Origin: Heterohyrax brucei
Lineage: Eukaryota; Chordata; Mammalia; Hyracoidea; Procaviidae
Assembly (NCBI GenBank): GCA_028571685.1
Contig: CM053156.1
Coordinates: forward strand, 82,339,049 to 82,403,048
Direction: 5' to 3'
DNA length: 64,000 nucleotides
Below the pieces are notes generated by a model, which was given only the letters and a program-made list of their open reading frames with translations, was not told the DNA's origin and did no database searches. Of this stretch, positions 44,160 to 55,669 are shown piece by piece. A program made the translations under genes and the position numbers. How positions within the stretch are numbered: position 1 is the stretch's first letter; each line of letters starts with the position of its first letter.

Positions 44160-44278
44160 GTCCTATGTCTTAGTTGTCATGGTATTTACAGGACTGTATT
44201 ATCAAAACCCACAGAAATGCATACCCGAAAAGCATAAATGCCACTGTATGCAAATTATATCTCAATAAAACTGGCTTT
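44160..44278 (+). mobile_element. Old L1 3' end (L1M-like)
   Basis: AAATGCCACTGTATGCAAATTATATCTCAATAAAACTGG is a typical old-L1 3' terminus. Confidence 0.5.
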
Positions 44279-44480
44279 AAGAATGCTCCCCATACTAGCT
44301 CCCTATACTATTCTGGACAGAAGTTCCAGAATAGAAGCAGAGCAACTAATTGGGAAGATACTGCAAACACTCAGTAATGGTTTGAGCTAAGTTGGAGGTA
44401 GACAATTTGGCAAGAAATAATTGAGTTTGGGTATATTTCTAAGGCAGAGCCACTGAGATCTTGTGACTGACTACATACAA

Positions 44481-44640
44481 ATTTGTGGTGCACTGGTTAA
44501 GTGCTATGGCTGCTAACCTAGAGGATGGCAATTCAGATCTGCCAGGCACTCCTTGGAAACCACATGGGGCAGTTTTATTCTGTCCTCTAGGGTTGCTATG
44601 AGTTGGAATCCACTCAACGGCTGTGGGTTTGGGGTTTGGT
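44481..44640 (+). mobile_element. AfroSINE, short type
   Basis: GTGGTGCACTGGTTAAGTGC head, GGCAGTTTTATTCTGTCC and tail GGCTGTGGGTTTGGGGTTTGG. Confidence 0.9.
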
Positions 44641-45027
44641 TTATATACAGACTTTTCTCTCATTTCACACTCTTCCAGATCTCCGCAAATTCCATCACTA
44701 GCAGGGGGATTCTCAAACCAGAGTCTGGCCACCATCTTTGACGCTCTCCTCTTTCTCATTCTTCAACACCTAATCCACTGCCAAGCTCTGTGGGCTCTTC
44801 TTCCAAAACATGGCTCAAATTATTCCATTTTGATTCATCCCCGCTGCAAAACCCACCATGTCTTGCCAGAAGAGCTGTGGTATCTTCCCTCTTGTGTCCC
44901 CATTTTTTTCATTTACATCCATTCTTTGCAGACAAGTCGGGCTTCATTTTTGAAACTTTCATTTAAAAGATATTCATGGAGTACATACTATTTGCCAGGT
45001 TGATTTAGAACCTGGAGATCGATCAGA

Positions 45028-45222
45028 AAGGGCTTGGGTGGTTCAACAGTTAAGTGCACTGCTGAGATTAGAACTCACCCAGCCACTGCAAGGAAGAAAG
45101 ACGTGGTGATCTGTTCCCGTAAAGACTACGCCGAAGAAAATCTTACGGGGGCAATTCTACTCTGTCACATGGGATCAGGACGAGTCAGAATCAAATTTAG
45201 GGCACCCAACAATAACAGTAAC
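45028..45222 (+). mobile_element. AfroSINE, long type, with AACAA tail
   Basis: GGTTCAACAGTTAAGTGCAC, AACTCACCCAGCCACTGC, GGCAATTCTACTCTGTCACA and end GGGCACCCAACAATAACAG. Confidence 0.85.
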
Positions 45223-45325
45223 AGAATTATCTAGAACCAGACCAAAGTCTTTTGCATGAGTCTCTTTAAGTAGGTTTATAGATTAAGACGCTAAGTTCAA
45301 CTCATATTTTAACGCTTAGGAATAC

Positions 45326-45530
45326 ACCCTTGGGTGCCATCGAGTCAATTCTGACTCATGGTGAGCTCACATGAGAGCATTGAACTGCCTCGCAGAGTTT
45401 TCTACTCTGCAAGCTTCACGGAAGCGGATCACCAGGTCTTTCTCTGGCAGAGCCGCTGAGTAGATTTGCACAGCCAACCTTTCAACTCATTGCTGGGTGC
45501 TTAACTCTTCTACCACCAGGGCCCCTTCTG
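45326..45530 (-). mobile_element. AfroSINE, long type
   Basis: CTTGGGTGCCATCGAGTCAA start, GCGGATCACCAGGTCTTTC, reversed head CTACCACCAGGGCCCC. Confidence 0.9.
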
Positions 45531-46028
45531 GAATACACAAGGGACTTAAAAATATCCCTGTCAAGCCATCACGGACTGAAGAGAATTTCAACGCAAGCAC
45601 AAAAGTATTTCAGTAACAATCTGCATAATTGGTGGATGGGAATGAAAGCTGAGTTTCATGATTTATTAAATACAGTCAGTGGTGCCTTTCTGTATCTGTG
45701 GAACTGTTCCACACAAGACAGACATTAAAACAAGAAATGAAATAAATCAAACTTCAGATCAGAGCTTGAAACTGCTCAGTGATAGAGTATGAACCCTAGA
45801 TGAACACATCTTCTTTCATACTGGCTTTGACCATAAATGATTTCTTCCTTACCTCTTGCATTTATAATTTGCTTTTGTGTGCATGTTTTATAAAGTGCAT
45901 AATACATTAGTTTAGTAAAGCACCTGTTTAATTTACACATTATGTTTATATGGGGGGGTGTGATTGGCTGTTTTTCATTGATACTATGCACAGTCAAAAA
46001 TGTTAATGCGCTAACGGTTTAAATCACA
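45531..46028. other. No feature recognised
   Basis: A+T-rich unique-looking sequence. Confidence 0.45.
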
Positions 46029-46225
46029 GAGAGCCGTGGTGGCACAGTGTTTAAAGCTCTCAGCTGGTAAGTGAAAGTTCTGTGGGTCAAACCCACCAGT
46101 TGCTTCTCCAGAGAAAGACCTGAATATCTGCTCCTGCACAGATTACAGCCTTAGCAATTGATGGGATGTTCTCCTCTGGTCCAAAGCGTGCCTATGAGTC
46201 AGAATCAACTCAGTGGCAACGTGTA
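46029..46225 (+). mobile_element. AfroSINE, long type
   Basis: GAGCCGTGGTGGCACAGTG head, AACCCACCAGTTGCTTC, GATTACAGCCTTAGC middle, TGCCTATGAGTCAGAATCAAC tail. Confidence 0.9.
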
Positions 46226-46995
46226 GTGCTGCAAACATTTAATGTCACGACCTCAAGTGGTTATTTTCCAAAATAGAAATGAGTTGTTTTATACTTTCGG
46301 AATTATTCTATTTACAAGCCATCTGATATAGCTTACATGTTGAGTTCAAGAATTCAAGAGAACCAGCCAAGCTACCTGCCAGAATCTGCAGGTTCTAAAC
46401 TGTCCTACACACCAACATAGTTGAATTCCCTTAGTGAAAAGCAGCAACTTTCATCTCAGACGTAGGCTATGCTTAGTGTATTTCTTAATTACAGAGCACA
46501 GGGCAGAGTCGCTAGCTGTGAAAGCTGCTGCAGTTGAAGATAATAGGTGAGCTGACTGTCTAGGGTACCTTAGAAATCCAGATTCACCTGGAATCCAGCA
46601 TTTTTTGATGAAGGGGAGGGTCTCTCGTTATTCAAGAAAAACAAACACAGTGTCCTATGCTCATGCTCACAGTGGCTTAATTTGTATTCATATCAGGTGT
46701 GGTGGAAATGTAAAGCTTTTGTTTGGCGGAAAAGAGAGGTTTGTCCCCCGGCCATCCCTCAAAGGGTTGCTTGAGCCAGAGCTGAACATTTCACGGGCGT
46801 CCTTTCAGGTTTGAAGGTCAGCACTCTGCAGTTGGCCTTTGCTAGATAAGGAAGCTGAAATTCAAAAAGACTGTACTGTTTGCTAGCGACAATATCAGAA
46901 ACATGCCAAACAAGCCCTGGAGCCCAGTGTGCCTACCATGACTCTGTGTTGTCCCCTATGGCTTTGTATTGGACGTTAACTGGGTTAATGGTATG
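46226..46995. other. No feature recognised
   Basis: Unclassified. A MIR-like patch may lie near 46840-46890. Confidence 0.4.
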
Positions 46996-46999
46996 TAAA

Positions 47000-47188
47000 T
47001 GGAGCCCTGCTGGTACAGTGGTTAAAGTGCTGGACTGCTAACTAAAAGGTCAATGTTTGAAATCACCATTGGCTCTGCGGGGGAAAATTCAGCAGTCTAC
47101 TTCCGTGGAAGTTTACAGCCTTGGGAACCCCATGGGGTCACTGTGACCTGGAACAGACTTGACACTGGTGGGTTTGGTTTGGGGGGGA
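47000..47188 (+). mobile_element. AfroSINE, long type
   Basis: GGAGCCCTGCTGGTACAGTGG head, GTTTACAGCCTTGGGAACC middle, GACACTGGTGGGTTTGG tail. Possible TSD around TGGTATGTA and TGGTATATA. Confidence 0.9.
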
Positions 47189-48116
47189 TCGTTGGTATAT
47201 AGAGGCAAGTCGAGAGTGAGAAACTGTTTTAATTCTCTTGAAATCCAGATTTCTGGGGCTCCTGGAGTCAGGGTAACCTACCCAAACCATTGCCCTTAAG
47301 TGTCCTCTTGAATATTCGGCCTTGAAGAAACTGGTCGGCTAACGTCATCTTCTAGTCAAACCATAGCCTAGTGAGCGGCTTACGGACACCCTGCAATGTG
47401 GCCTCAGAGAGCAGCAGTCCAGGGCACTGCTAAACGGACCTGACATGGTGAACCAGGATTGGCATCCCATGCGGTCTCCTTCCCTAGGAGTGACACCAAG
47501 CCATGCATCTTCCCGGTGCCACAGCCCTCCTGTTATCTAGAGCTGCAGGAACAAGGCTATCAGTTCATTTGTTCACGTGCCTGTGCCCTTCCTCCCGGCT
47601 GCCCACCTCAGCCCGGCAATCTCAGCCCCTCCTGCCTGTCGTCCAAGCCAGCTTCAGAGCTGCAGTGAAAGAGCTGGTGTGTGACGGATGCCAGCCTGAG
47701 CTTGGACTCCGCGTCTCTAAGTGGGAAGTAGTGTCCATCAATTTGGGGTGTCAGGAGTTTCATCTCTCAAGAACAGCACATTCTGCAGTAATAGATAGCT
47801 CTCCTGGCAGCCTGGGAGTGCAGGATTTGGGTGTGTTTCCTGCAGATACGAGAGAAAGAAGCAGAAATGAAACATGGTACTATTGGAACCTGTAACTTCG
47901 CACTGCCTTGAAGAAATGTAGCCGCTCATGCCAGATACCGCATGTGGGACGTTTGACAGAGCAGCATTTTTACTTTAACGGTGGCTTCCTCACCCCCACC
48001 TTTTCTCCAAAAGTCTCTCATTTCTGTCAAGAACTCAGAAAAACCTGAGGCCTTATCCTCCTTGCTAGCTAACAAATAAGCTGGTCACAGGTTCACAGGT
48101 GCTGGCTGCAGTCTCG
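47189..48116. other. No repeat recognised; unexplained frames
   Basis: A 130-residue plus-strand frame (47503-47895) and a shifted overlapping one have no recognisable domain, splice context or repeat origin. Kept as unclassified sequence rather than a gene. Confidence 0.4.
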
Positions 48117-48237
48117 AGCCGTGGCGTTACAATGGTACAGTTGCTATCCAAGAGATCAGCAGTTTGAATCCACCAGCCGCACTTCAGAAACCCCACGGAG
48201 CACCTATACTCTGTCCTATAGGACTGCTATGAGCCAC
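48117..48237 (+). mobile_element. AfroSINE, decayed
   Basis: AGCCGTGGCGTTACAATGG, AGCAGTTTGAATCCACCAGCC and ACTCTGTCCTATAGGACTGC. Confidence 0.8.
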
Positions 48238-48384
48238 AGACTAAGGACTTTGTTACCCATGGCGTGGCAGGCCATGTGAGTTGGCTGTTTGTGTTCACTC
48301 CGCCTATACCTGAGGCCCACAGAGGTGACAGGGAACAGCCAAGGTAGTATTTCCTCGCTGAGGGTCTGAAAGCTTCTTCTTGCT

Positions 48385-48892
48385 GTGGGCCATGATTCCC
48401 AATCTTTTGTTATTGCCCTGCATTTTGTGATTTTCCTGTGCTGTATGTTAAAGGATTAAGGTGGGACTGTAAATCCCTTCATAGGATCACCTCCCTGCTC
48501 CACTGTAAAGGGAGTTTCCCTTGACTATGACTTGCCCCACCCTTAATCCTTTCCTCCCACAAGAGATAAAAGGAAAGGGAAACAAGCAGAGAATTGGAAA
48601 CCTCACACCATCAAGCAAGCAGCACCAGGAGAAGAGTGCATTTTTCAGACCTGAGATTCCTGTGCCAAGACGCTCCCTGGACAAAGACTGATGCAATACC
48701 AGACCTTCCTCCAGAGCCGATGAGGGGAAAAGCCTTCCCGTGGAGTGGACTTCCTGAATTTGGACTTGTAGCCTACTGGATGGTATAAGAATAAACCTTC
48801 CTTATGGCACTTGGCTTGGCTTGGCTTGGCTTGTTAACGCCATCCACCTTGTGGTATTTCTGCTAGAGCAGCACTAGCTGACTAAAACAGGT
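48385..48892 (+). mobile_element. MaLR-like LTR, 5' truncated
   Basis: GGGCCATGATTCCCAATC to GCACTAGCTGACTAAAACA, close to 38490-39014. It lacks the first ~60 bp. A CTTGG-rich insert lies at 48804-48829. Confidence 0.88.
48804..48829 (+). mobile_element. SINE mini-insertion ending in (CTTGG)n
   Basis: GGCACTTGGCTTGGCTTGGC interrupts the LTR between CCTTCCTT and GTTAA, where sister LTRs read CTTTGTTAA. It is the sense 3' end of the SINE variant seen reversed elsewhere. Target duplication too short to prove. Confidence 0.72.
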
Positions 48893-48909
48893 CCCAAAGC
48901 TGCCGCTTC

Positions 48910-49064
48910 TTGTTGTGTGCTGCTGAGTTGATGTTGACTCATAGCGACCCTAGAGGACAGAGTAGAACTGCTCCACAGGATTTCTAAGAAGGCTCTGGTG
49001 GATTCGAACTACCAGCATTTCAATTAGCAGCTAAACGTTTAATCGCTGTGGCACAAGGGCTCCT
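48910..49064 (-). mobile_element. AfroSINE
   Basis: TGACTCATAGCGACCCTAGAGG, GGTGGATTCGAACTACCAGC, reversed head GGCACAAGGGCTCC. Confidence 0.88.
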
Positions 49065-49282
49065 CCCAAAGCTTAGGGGACCCCAGTCTTCTCAAAGTGG
49101 CTGCTGGCAAGTTTGTCTACCCTTTGTCTGGAGGAAGACATTGTCTGTTTGTTGTCATTGTGGAGAGCATACAGAGCAAAACATACCCCAATCCAACTGT
49201 TTCTACACATACGATTCAGTGACACTGATTTCATTCTCTCTTCTGGTCTGTTCCCTACACGAACATCCTTAAGAAGGTACCT

Positions 49283-49440
49283 TGTTGCCATGGAACCGAT
49301 TCTAACTTATGGTGACCTCCATGTGTGTCAAAGTGGAAATGTGCTGTATATTGTTTTCACTGGCTGGTTTTTCACAAGTAGTTTCCCAGGCTTTTCTTCT
49401 GAGGGGCCCCGGGGTAGACTCAAACCTCCCGTCGAGTGCC
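49283..49440 (-). mobile_element. AfroSINE, strongly diverged
   Basis: TTGTTGCCATGGAACCGATTC, then ACTTATGGTGACCTCCATG. The second half is poorly matched. Preceded by possible old L1 text (TACGATTCAGTGACACTGATT). Confidence 0.55.
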
Positions 49441-49890
49441 ATCATCCTTTACGACATTCAGGGGACTCTCTGAGAAAGACAGCCTGGAATGAAACAGGCA
49501 GAAGACAAAGTAATGAGAAACCCATGGAGCTTTCTCTCCCAGTGATTGGAGCAAGGAATTTGGCATGACTGATTTTCTACTACGACAGCTCAAGGCTCCA
49601 TTTCCAATGTGAAATATTGACAGTTCTTCTGGAATGAAAGGAAACATAAAAGCATCTTCACTGATTCAAATGTCAGACAAAACAAACCAGAACAGCAGTG
49701 TGAAATTTCAGCTAAAGTGTTCAGTCTGGAACGATATACCATCAGTATGTATAGCATCCCTTCAATTAAAATGCCAATTAAAATCTGATTCATTTCAAGT
49801 AAACATCCTATTTATTTTTAATTACAGGATGCTCTGTCAGTCACTGCATTTATGTTGGAAATAAGATCATTAAAGGATTATTTTCTTAAC
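49441..49890. other. No feature recognised
   Basis: Unclassified A+T-rich sequence. Confidence 0.45.
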
Positions 49891-50074
49891 GCCTAGTACC
49901 CTGGAGTGGCTTCTGACTCACAGGGACCCTACTCACCAGAGCAGAACTTTAGAGCCTATAAATCTTGACTAGAACAGGATGCTACGTCTTTCTCCCAGGG
50001 AGTGACTGGTGCCTTTGGACCACCGACCTTTTGCTTAGCAGTTGAGCACTTTAATCACTGTACCACCAGTCCTC
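49891..50074 (-). mobile_element. AfroSINE, long type
   Basis: TGGCTTCTGACTCACAGGGACC, CTACGTCTTTCTCCCAGGG, reversed head TGTACCACCAGTCC. Confidence 0.87.
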
Positions 50075-50085
50075 AATATATTACC

Positions 50086-50251
50086 AAAAATCAAACCCAT
50101 TTTCACAAAGTCAGTTCCAGCTTGTGGTGATCCTGTAGGACAGAGTATGTCTGTCCCATAGAGTTTCCAAGGAGCGCTTGGTGGATTTGAACATGTAGCC
50201 TTTTTGGTTAGCAATCATATCACTTAACCACTATACCATGAGGGTTTCCAC
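50086..50251 (-). mobile_element. AfroSINE, short type
   Basis: AAAAATCAAACCCATTTTCAC tail, GTCCCATAGAGTTTCCAAGG, reversed head ATACCATGAGGGTTTCC. Confidence 0.9.
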
Positions 50252-50905
50252 CCTGTGGCCAGGGCTCCTTTATTTGTCTGACCTGTTAAATCACGCAAAA
50301 GCCCAACTAACAATTTCCTCAAAATGGGGAGGAACTCAGAGAAAACAAAATAATGCAATATTTTATCTTCTAGAAAGTAGCAGTTCATCTAAGGTCCAGC
50401 TATATGCATTGTTCCCTCATTTTTGTGAGTTGCTAATGTATTTTTGGAAATAAAACATAAATATCTCTTGAAGACATTGAGAAAAGACCCCACTTTACTG
50501 TCTTTCCACTAAAGATCTATCTCTGCTTCGTTTTCTGCACTGGGTACTGTAAAGACAGGAATCTCTCTGGCTGATCAAAGTAGTGTGTGAGGAAGACCAG
50601 TTCCCCCAAATGCCCCTTGAACTTCAGTCATAGAGTTAGGATTACCTGTCTTTTTGTTGACTTCTTTTTTAAATGGCAATAAATTAATCCCAGTATTGGT
50701 TCTTACTTAAGGATTCTATCACATGCATTGCTGTCATCTGTTCAAAAATTTAAGGAAACATGTGACTTATTAAACCTCAAGTATATTTTACCAGCGTTTG
50801 GTATCTTTTTGGAAAGGTGCCACAGATAACTTCACCTATTTGTTTGAAGCGCTGACTGAGGAGTTTTCTTTCTGTCGTAAAATCTGTCAACCAATACTCT
50901 TCCAG
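50252..50905. other. No feature recognised
   Basis: No nameable repeat or gene. Confidence 0.45.
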
Positions 50906-50907
50906 CC

Positions 50908-51172
50908 ATATGTGCATATATACATACATAGATATTATACATATACTATGTATGTATATACTATACACATACATACTATATATACATTATATGTAGTGTA
51001 CATATATAATGTACATATATACATATATGTTATGCATATACACATGCATACTATATGTACATTATAGTGTACACATATAATGTACATGTATACATATAAT
51101 GCATTATATATAATATACATTATATAATGTACATATAGCATGTGTATGTATAATATGTACATATATAGCACA
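50908..51172. repeat. AT-rich (TATAC/TACATATA)n region
   Basis: Imperfect array of TACATA, TATAATGTACATATA and GCATATACACATGCATA motifs with many self-complementary stretches. Likely to form cruciforms. Confidence 0.92.
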
Positions 51173-51214
51173 CACAGCACTTGGCTGGCATAGCGCACAC
51201 ACATCCACAAACTC

Positions 51215-51592
51215 GTCCTAGAAAAAGTGCTACATACCTTATAGTGAATATCACTATAGTCATCTTCAAAGTACTCCTCGTGGGAAGCTATGCATGGATG
51301 CCAGCACCTAGTCTACCCTTCAAAGCACTTTTTCTAGGATGAGTTCACAAACTTAATTGTCAGACCTCATGGGGTAACAACAAACTTAATGGTCAGACCT
51401 TGTGGAATGATAGCTATGATGGCTATTCCAGAAAGAGTTCCAAAATCACTTCGAAGGGTGGACTAGGTGCTGGCGTTGGTATACTGCTTCCCAAGATGAG
51501 TACTTCGAAGGTGATCGTAGTGTTATTCAGCAATGAGGTATACAACATCTTTTCTGGGATGAGTTCCTGAACTTGTCAGACCACACGTGTGT
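51215..51592. mobile_element. Mariner-derived fold-back element, second copy
   Basis: Inverted arms: left CTAGAAAAAGTGCTACATACC, then CAAAGTACTCCTCGTGGGAAGC; right GCTTCCCAAGATGAGTACTTCG, then CAGCAATGAGGTATACAACATC, then TCTGGGATGAGTTC. Same family as 7690-8260. The centre has two TTAATTGTCAGACCTCATGG-like and TTAATGGTCAGACCTTGTGG segments. Confidence 0.75.
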
Positions 51593-51614
51593 GTGTGTGC
51601 ATGTGTGTGTGCCC

Positions 51615-51774
51615 CCCAAAACAAATTCATGGCTGTTGAGTCGATTTTGACTCATATCAACCCTATAGACAGAGTAGAACTGCCCCATAGAGTTTACAAG
51701 GAGCACCTGGTGGATTTGAGCTGCCGCCTTTCATTTAGGAGCTGTAGCACTTAACTATGACACCACCAGGGTTT
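51615..51774 (-). mobile_element. AfroSINE, short type
   Basis: CTGTTGAGTCGATTTTGACTC, GCACCTGGTGGATTTGAGC, reversed head ACACCACCAGGGTTT. A (GT)n run precedes and a (CA)n run (51776-51802) follows. Confidence 0.92.
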
Positions 51775-51775
51775 A

Positions 51776-51802
51776 CATACACACACACACACACACACAC
51801 AG
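51776..51802. repeat. (CA)n microsatellite, short
   Basis: About 13 CA/AC units next to the SINE head. Confidence 0.95.
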
Positions 51803-52399
51803 TGTGTTTTACGTAGATGGTAATGGATTATATGTTTCTCTCTATATATTTCTTTTTTCTCTACAGAGGTTTTAGAGAAAAAAATTCTTTGGAAGGATAC
51901 AGGATGATTTTCTTTTCAGTATACATTTAAGCAGGGACGTTTGGTGCTGATATAGAAGCTTGGAAGGCATCAGACAAAAATATTTGTTGGGCCCAAACTG
52001 ACTCTGGAATCACAATAACGTATAACATGAAAACCCCATGCATCACAGAGGTCTTCTTTACCACCCATCAGGGGTTGGCCCGGTTGGGGCAGCATCTCTT
52101 TCCACTGTGCGTGGGGTCGCTGTGACTTGGGGCTCAGTGAGTGACAGCTGACAACAACAGGACCCCAAGAGAAGCAAACCAGCAACAAGATCTTACACAA
52201 AACAGCTATCCCTGAGTTCCTGGTCCTATCAACAGGTATTTAAGTGGTTAAGAGTTTAGAGGGTCCCTCCTTTCTCCCCGGAGTTTTACTTTCCATTTGT
52301 TTTGCATTTATTGACTGTCATAATTAAAATTCTGAGTGAAAGCACTCACCACATAAACCCAAAGTTGAATGATTCTTAAATTTATCATCAGCGTTTTAA
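51803..52399. other. Mostly unclassified; possible SINE tail
   Basis: GGGGTCGCTGTGACTTGGGG, then AGTGACAGCTGACAACAACAGG (52110-52160) resembles a decayed plus-strand SINE 3' end. The rest is unclassified. Confidence 0.4.
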
Positions 52400-52404
52400 G
52401 GCTA

Positions 52405-52910
52405 TGTCATGAGTTCAATTGTGTCTTCCAAAACTATTTGTCAACTTGGCTGGACCATGATTTCCAGTAGTGTGATTATCTATCATCCTGTCATCTGTGA
52501 TTTTCCTGTGTGTTGCAAATCCTATCTCTGCGATATTGATGAGATGGCATTAGTAGCCGCCATGCTAATGAGGCAGGACTCAATCTAAATGATTGGGCTA
52601 TGTCTTGAGCCAATCTCTTTTGAGATATAAAAGAGAGAAGTGGAGCAAAAAGACATGAGAATCTCATACCACTAGAAAACCAGAGCTAAGAGAAAAGCAC
52701 ATCCTTTGGACCTGGGGTCCCCTGTGCTGAGAAGCAACTAGACCATGGAAAGATTTTGGACAAAGACCTTCCTATAGAGCCAACACAGAAAGAAAGCCTT
52801 CCCCTGAAGTTGGACTTCTAGCCCCCTAGATTGTGAGAGAAGAAATTTCTCTTTGTCAAAGCCATCCACTTGTGGTAATTCTGTTATTGCACCACTAGCT
52901 GGCTAAGACA
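52405..52910 (+). mobile_element. MaLR-like LTR
   Basis: TGTCATGAGTTCAATTGTGTC start, CACTAGCTGGCTAAGACA end, with GAGATATAAAAGAGAG and CATCCTTTGGACCTGGGG inside. The 5-bp flanks do not match. Confidence 0.88.
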
Positions 52911-53207
52911 GCCTCTGTTGTATAAACGAGTGATAGGCATACATTTGTAGTATTTTTGTACAGTTCTAACTACTTTCTTGAGGGTATTTTTTTTTGGTAA
53001 AAAGGAAAGTTTCAAAACTGTAAATACACTTTCTTCAGAATTTTTGAAAAGCAATTTTTGATTTTTTTTAAAATGTCACTTCTTGTGTTCCTTCATTCTA
53101 TAATTATGGGGCAGAGTATTCTGAAACACTGTTCTGAGGGCAATAGTATGACGACATCAGCTATTCCTTCGTAGCAATAATCAAGTCATCTTGCCTATAC
53201 TTCCTAT

Positions 53208-53398
53208 TTGCCATCTAGTTGATTCCTACTCACGGTGACCTATAGGACAGTGTAGAACTGCCCCACAGTGTTGCCTGGACTGCAATCTTTACAGGAGCAG
53301 AGCAGATGACTGGATCTTTTTTCTAGCGGAGCAGCTGGTGGGTTCAAACTGCAACTTTTCACTTAGCAGCTGAGCTCTTAACCACTGTGCCACGGGAG
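53208..53398 (-). mobile_element. AfroSINE, long type
   Basis: GATTCCTACTCACGGTGACC, GCAGCTGGTGGGTTCAAACTG, reversed head TGTGCCACGGGAGTG. Confidence 0.88.
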
Positions 53399-53400
53399 TG

Positions 53401-54170
53401 TGATACCGTGCTCATGTTTGCTCAGGACTTCTCTCTGTCTGGGTGGGCAACCTTCCAGGAAAAAATAGAACCAAAGCATCAACTTCCCTTTACTGGGAGA
53501 CCCCGTAGTTAGTGGTGACTAATAAGACCATTGCCTTAGCTCGGTTTTTGGCAAATAAGCAGGATGTGAAAGCCACATCAAAAAAGGCAGTCCAGGCCCT
53601 GTGAGTCATTTCCCTGATTGAGCTAATTTACCTTGAAGGTTAATGTATTCTAAACTAATTCAGAGATTAATAACCACTTAAAGATACATGAAAGACATTT
53701 AACTCCATGTGTCACAACTTCCTTTATTGCCTCTTCAATGACTTGGGGACTTATTTGATGAGATTTAAAGGGAAATTTGATTGTAGGCTACAGAGAGTGA
53801 CAGGGCAATGCATAAAGGGCTTTGGAACTTATTCTTGTTAATAACAAAAACAAGCATGTAATTCGATTTTCAGTACTGTGATCCTCAGAAGCAAATATTT
53901 GTTTTCACGGTGGAAATCATTTTTATCTATTGGATGAGATAATTCAATATGTTGTTTTGCTAAAAGGGAAAGACGGCTTGGAGGGTAAAAAGTGACACAC
54001 ACGTTTCCTATTTCACATCATTTCATTGGTTTAATCACTACAAGCAGCCAGCTGCTGAGAAAGCCCCAAAGGTGGGCATCTTAAAGAGAGGTTCAGAGTC
54101 ATCTTTCCTCCTCTAGTGTTCAATCAGTTGACATATATTAGAAATTATGATGTTGCTAAGTTCATTTTGT
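53401..54170. other. No feature recognised
   Basis: Unclassified sequence, without a domain-bearing frame. Confidence 0.45.
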
Positions 54171-54174
54171 TGCT

Positions 54175-55668
54175 GTTGTTAGGTGCCACTGAATTGATTT
54201 GAACTCATAGCAAACCTCAGTACCACAGAATGAAACACTGCCTGGTCCTGTGGCATCCTTGTAATTATTGCTGTGTTTAAACCCATTGTTGCAGCCACTG
54301 AGTCAATCCATCTTATCGAGGGACTTCCTCTTTGTCCTTGACTCTGTCTTCTACCAAGTAAGACAGCCTTTTCCAGTTGGTCCTTCCTGATGACATGCCC
54401 AAAGTATGTGAGACCACGTCTTTCCATCTTTGCTTCTAAGGAGCATTCTGGTTGTATTTTTTCCAAGACATTGGTTTCTTATTCTGGCAGTCCATGGTAT
54501 AGTCAATATTCTTTGCCAACAGAGTAATTCAAAGGCGTTGGGGGTCTTCTTTGGTCTTTCTATCAATTGTCCAGCTTTGGTAGCATATGAGGCAGTTGAA
54601 AATACTGTGGCTTATATCAGGCACAGCTTAATTCTCAAAGTGATATGTTTGGCTTTGAACACTTTAAAAAGACCTTTGCAATAGATTTGCCCAGTGCCTT
54701 TTCAGGTTTCTGACTGCTGCTTCCATGGGTGTTGATTGTGGACCCAAGTAAAATGAAATCCTTGACAACTTCAATCTTTCCTCTGTTCGTTATGATTTTG
54801 TTTATCGGTTCAGTTGTGAGGATTTGTGTTCTCTTTACACTGAGATGTAATCCATATTCCAGGCTATGGTCTTTGATCTTTATCAGTAAGTCCTTCAAAT
54901 TACTTCACTTTCAGCAAGCAAGGTTGTGTCATCTGTATATTGCATGTTGTTAACAAGTCTTCCTCCAGCTCCGATGTCCTATTCTTCTTCACATAGTTCA
55001 GCTTCTTAAATTATTTGCACAGTATGCAGACTGAATGAGTATGATGAAAGGATATAGCCCTGATGCACACCTTTCCTGACTTTAAACCATGAAGTATGGC
55101 TTCTTCTGTTAAAATGACTGTCTCTTGGTCTATGTACAGGTTCCGCGTGAGCACACTTAATTGTTCTGGAATTTCTATTCTTCACAGTGTAATTCATAAT
55201 TTGTTATGATCCATATAGTTAAATGCCTTTGTGTAGTCAATAAAACACAGGTAAATATCTTTCTGGCATTCTCTGCTTTCAGCCCAATCAATCCAACATC
55301 AACAATGATATCCCACATCCTCTTCTGAATCCATTTTGAATTTCTGGCAATTCTCTGTCTGTATACTCCTGTAATTACTCTTGTATGATCTTCAGCAAAA
55401 TTTTACCTGTGTGTTGTATTAATGATATTATTCAATAATTTCCCCATTATGTTGGATCACCTTTCTTTGGAATGGACACAAGTATGGATCTCTTGGAGTC
55501 ATTTGGCAGAGAGCTGTCTTCCAAATTTCCTGTCATAGAGTGAGTTCTTCTGGGGTTACACCTGTTTTTTGAAACATCTCAGTCGGTGTTCTGTCAATTC
55601 CTGGAGCCCTGCTTTTAGCCAATACCTTCATTGCAGCTTAGATTTCTTATTTTAGTACCATGGGTTCT
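54175..55668 (-). pseudogene. RTE/BovB-like LINE reverse-transcriptase fragment
   Basis: The longest RTE piece (1.5 kb), 5' truncated and full of stops. On the minus strand, in order: a decayed CFIDYTKAFNYMDHNKL, the GVHQGYILSS motif, the catalytic motif YTDD (54939-54928, where YADD is usual), VVKDFILLGSTI, FELLCWQRILTIPWTARIRNQ, LTYFGHVIRKDQLEKAVLLGR and GSPSIRWIDSVAATM, ending in TAACAACAGCAAC. This order and wording are those of BovB-type RTE elements. Frames shift several times, so no product is possible. L1 3' UTR sequence abuts it at 55670. Confidence 0.9.
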
Positions 55669-55669
55669 T

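Noticed and set aside
47503-47895. A 130-codon frame in unique-looking sequence
   Set aside because: No domain, no supporting splice sites, and overlapping frames of similar quality; conservation could not be tested.
49113-49568. A 151-codon frame
   Set aside because: It runs across old L1-like and diverged SINE sequence.
50908-51172. A possible origin or regulatory AT island
   Set aside because: The sequence is an irregular microsatellite; nothing beyond base composition supports a specific function.
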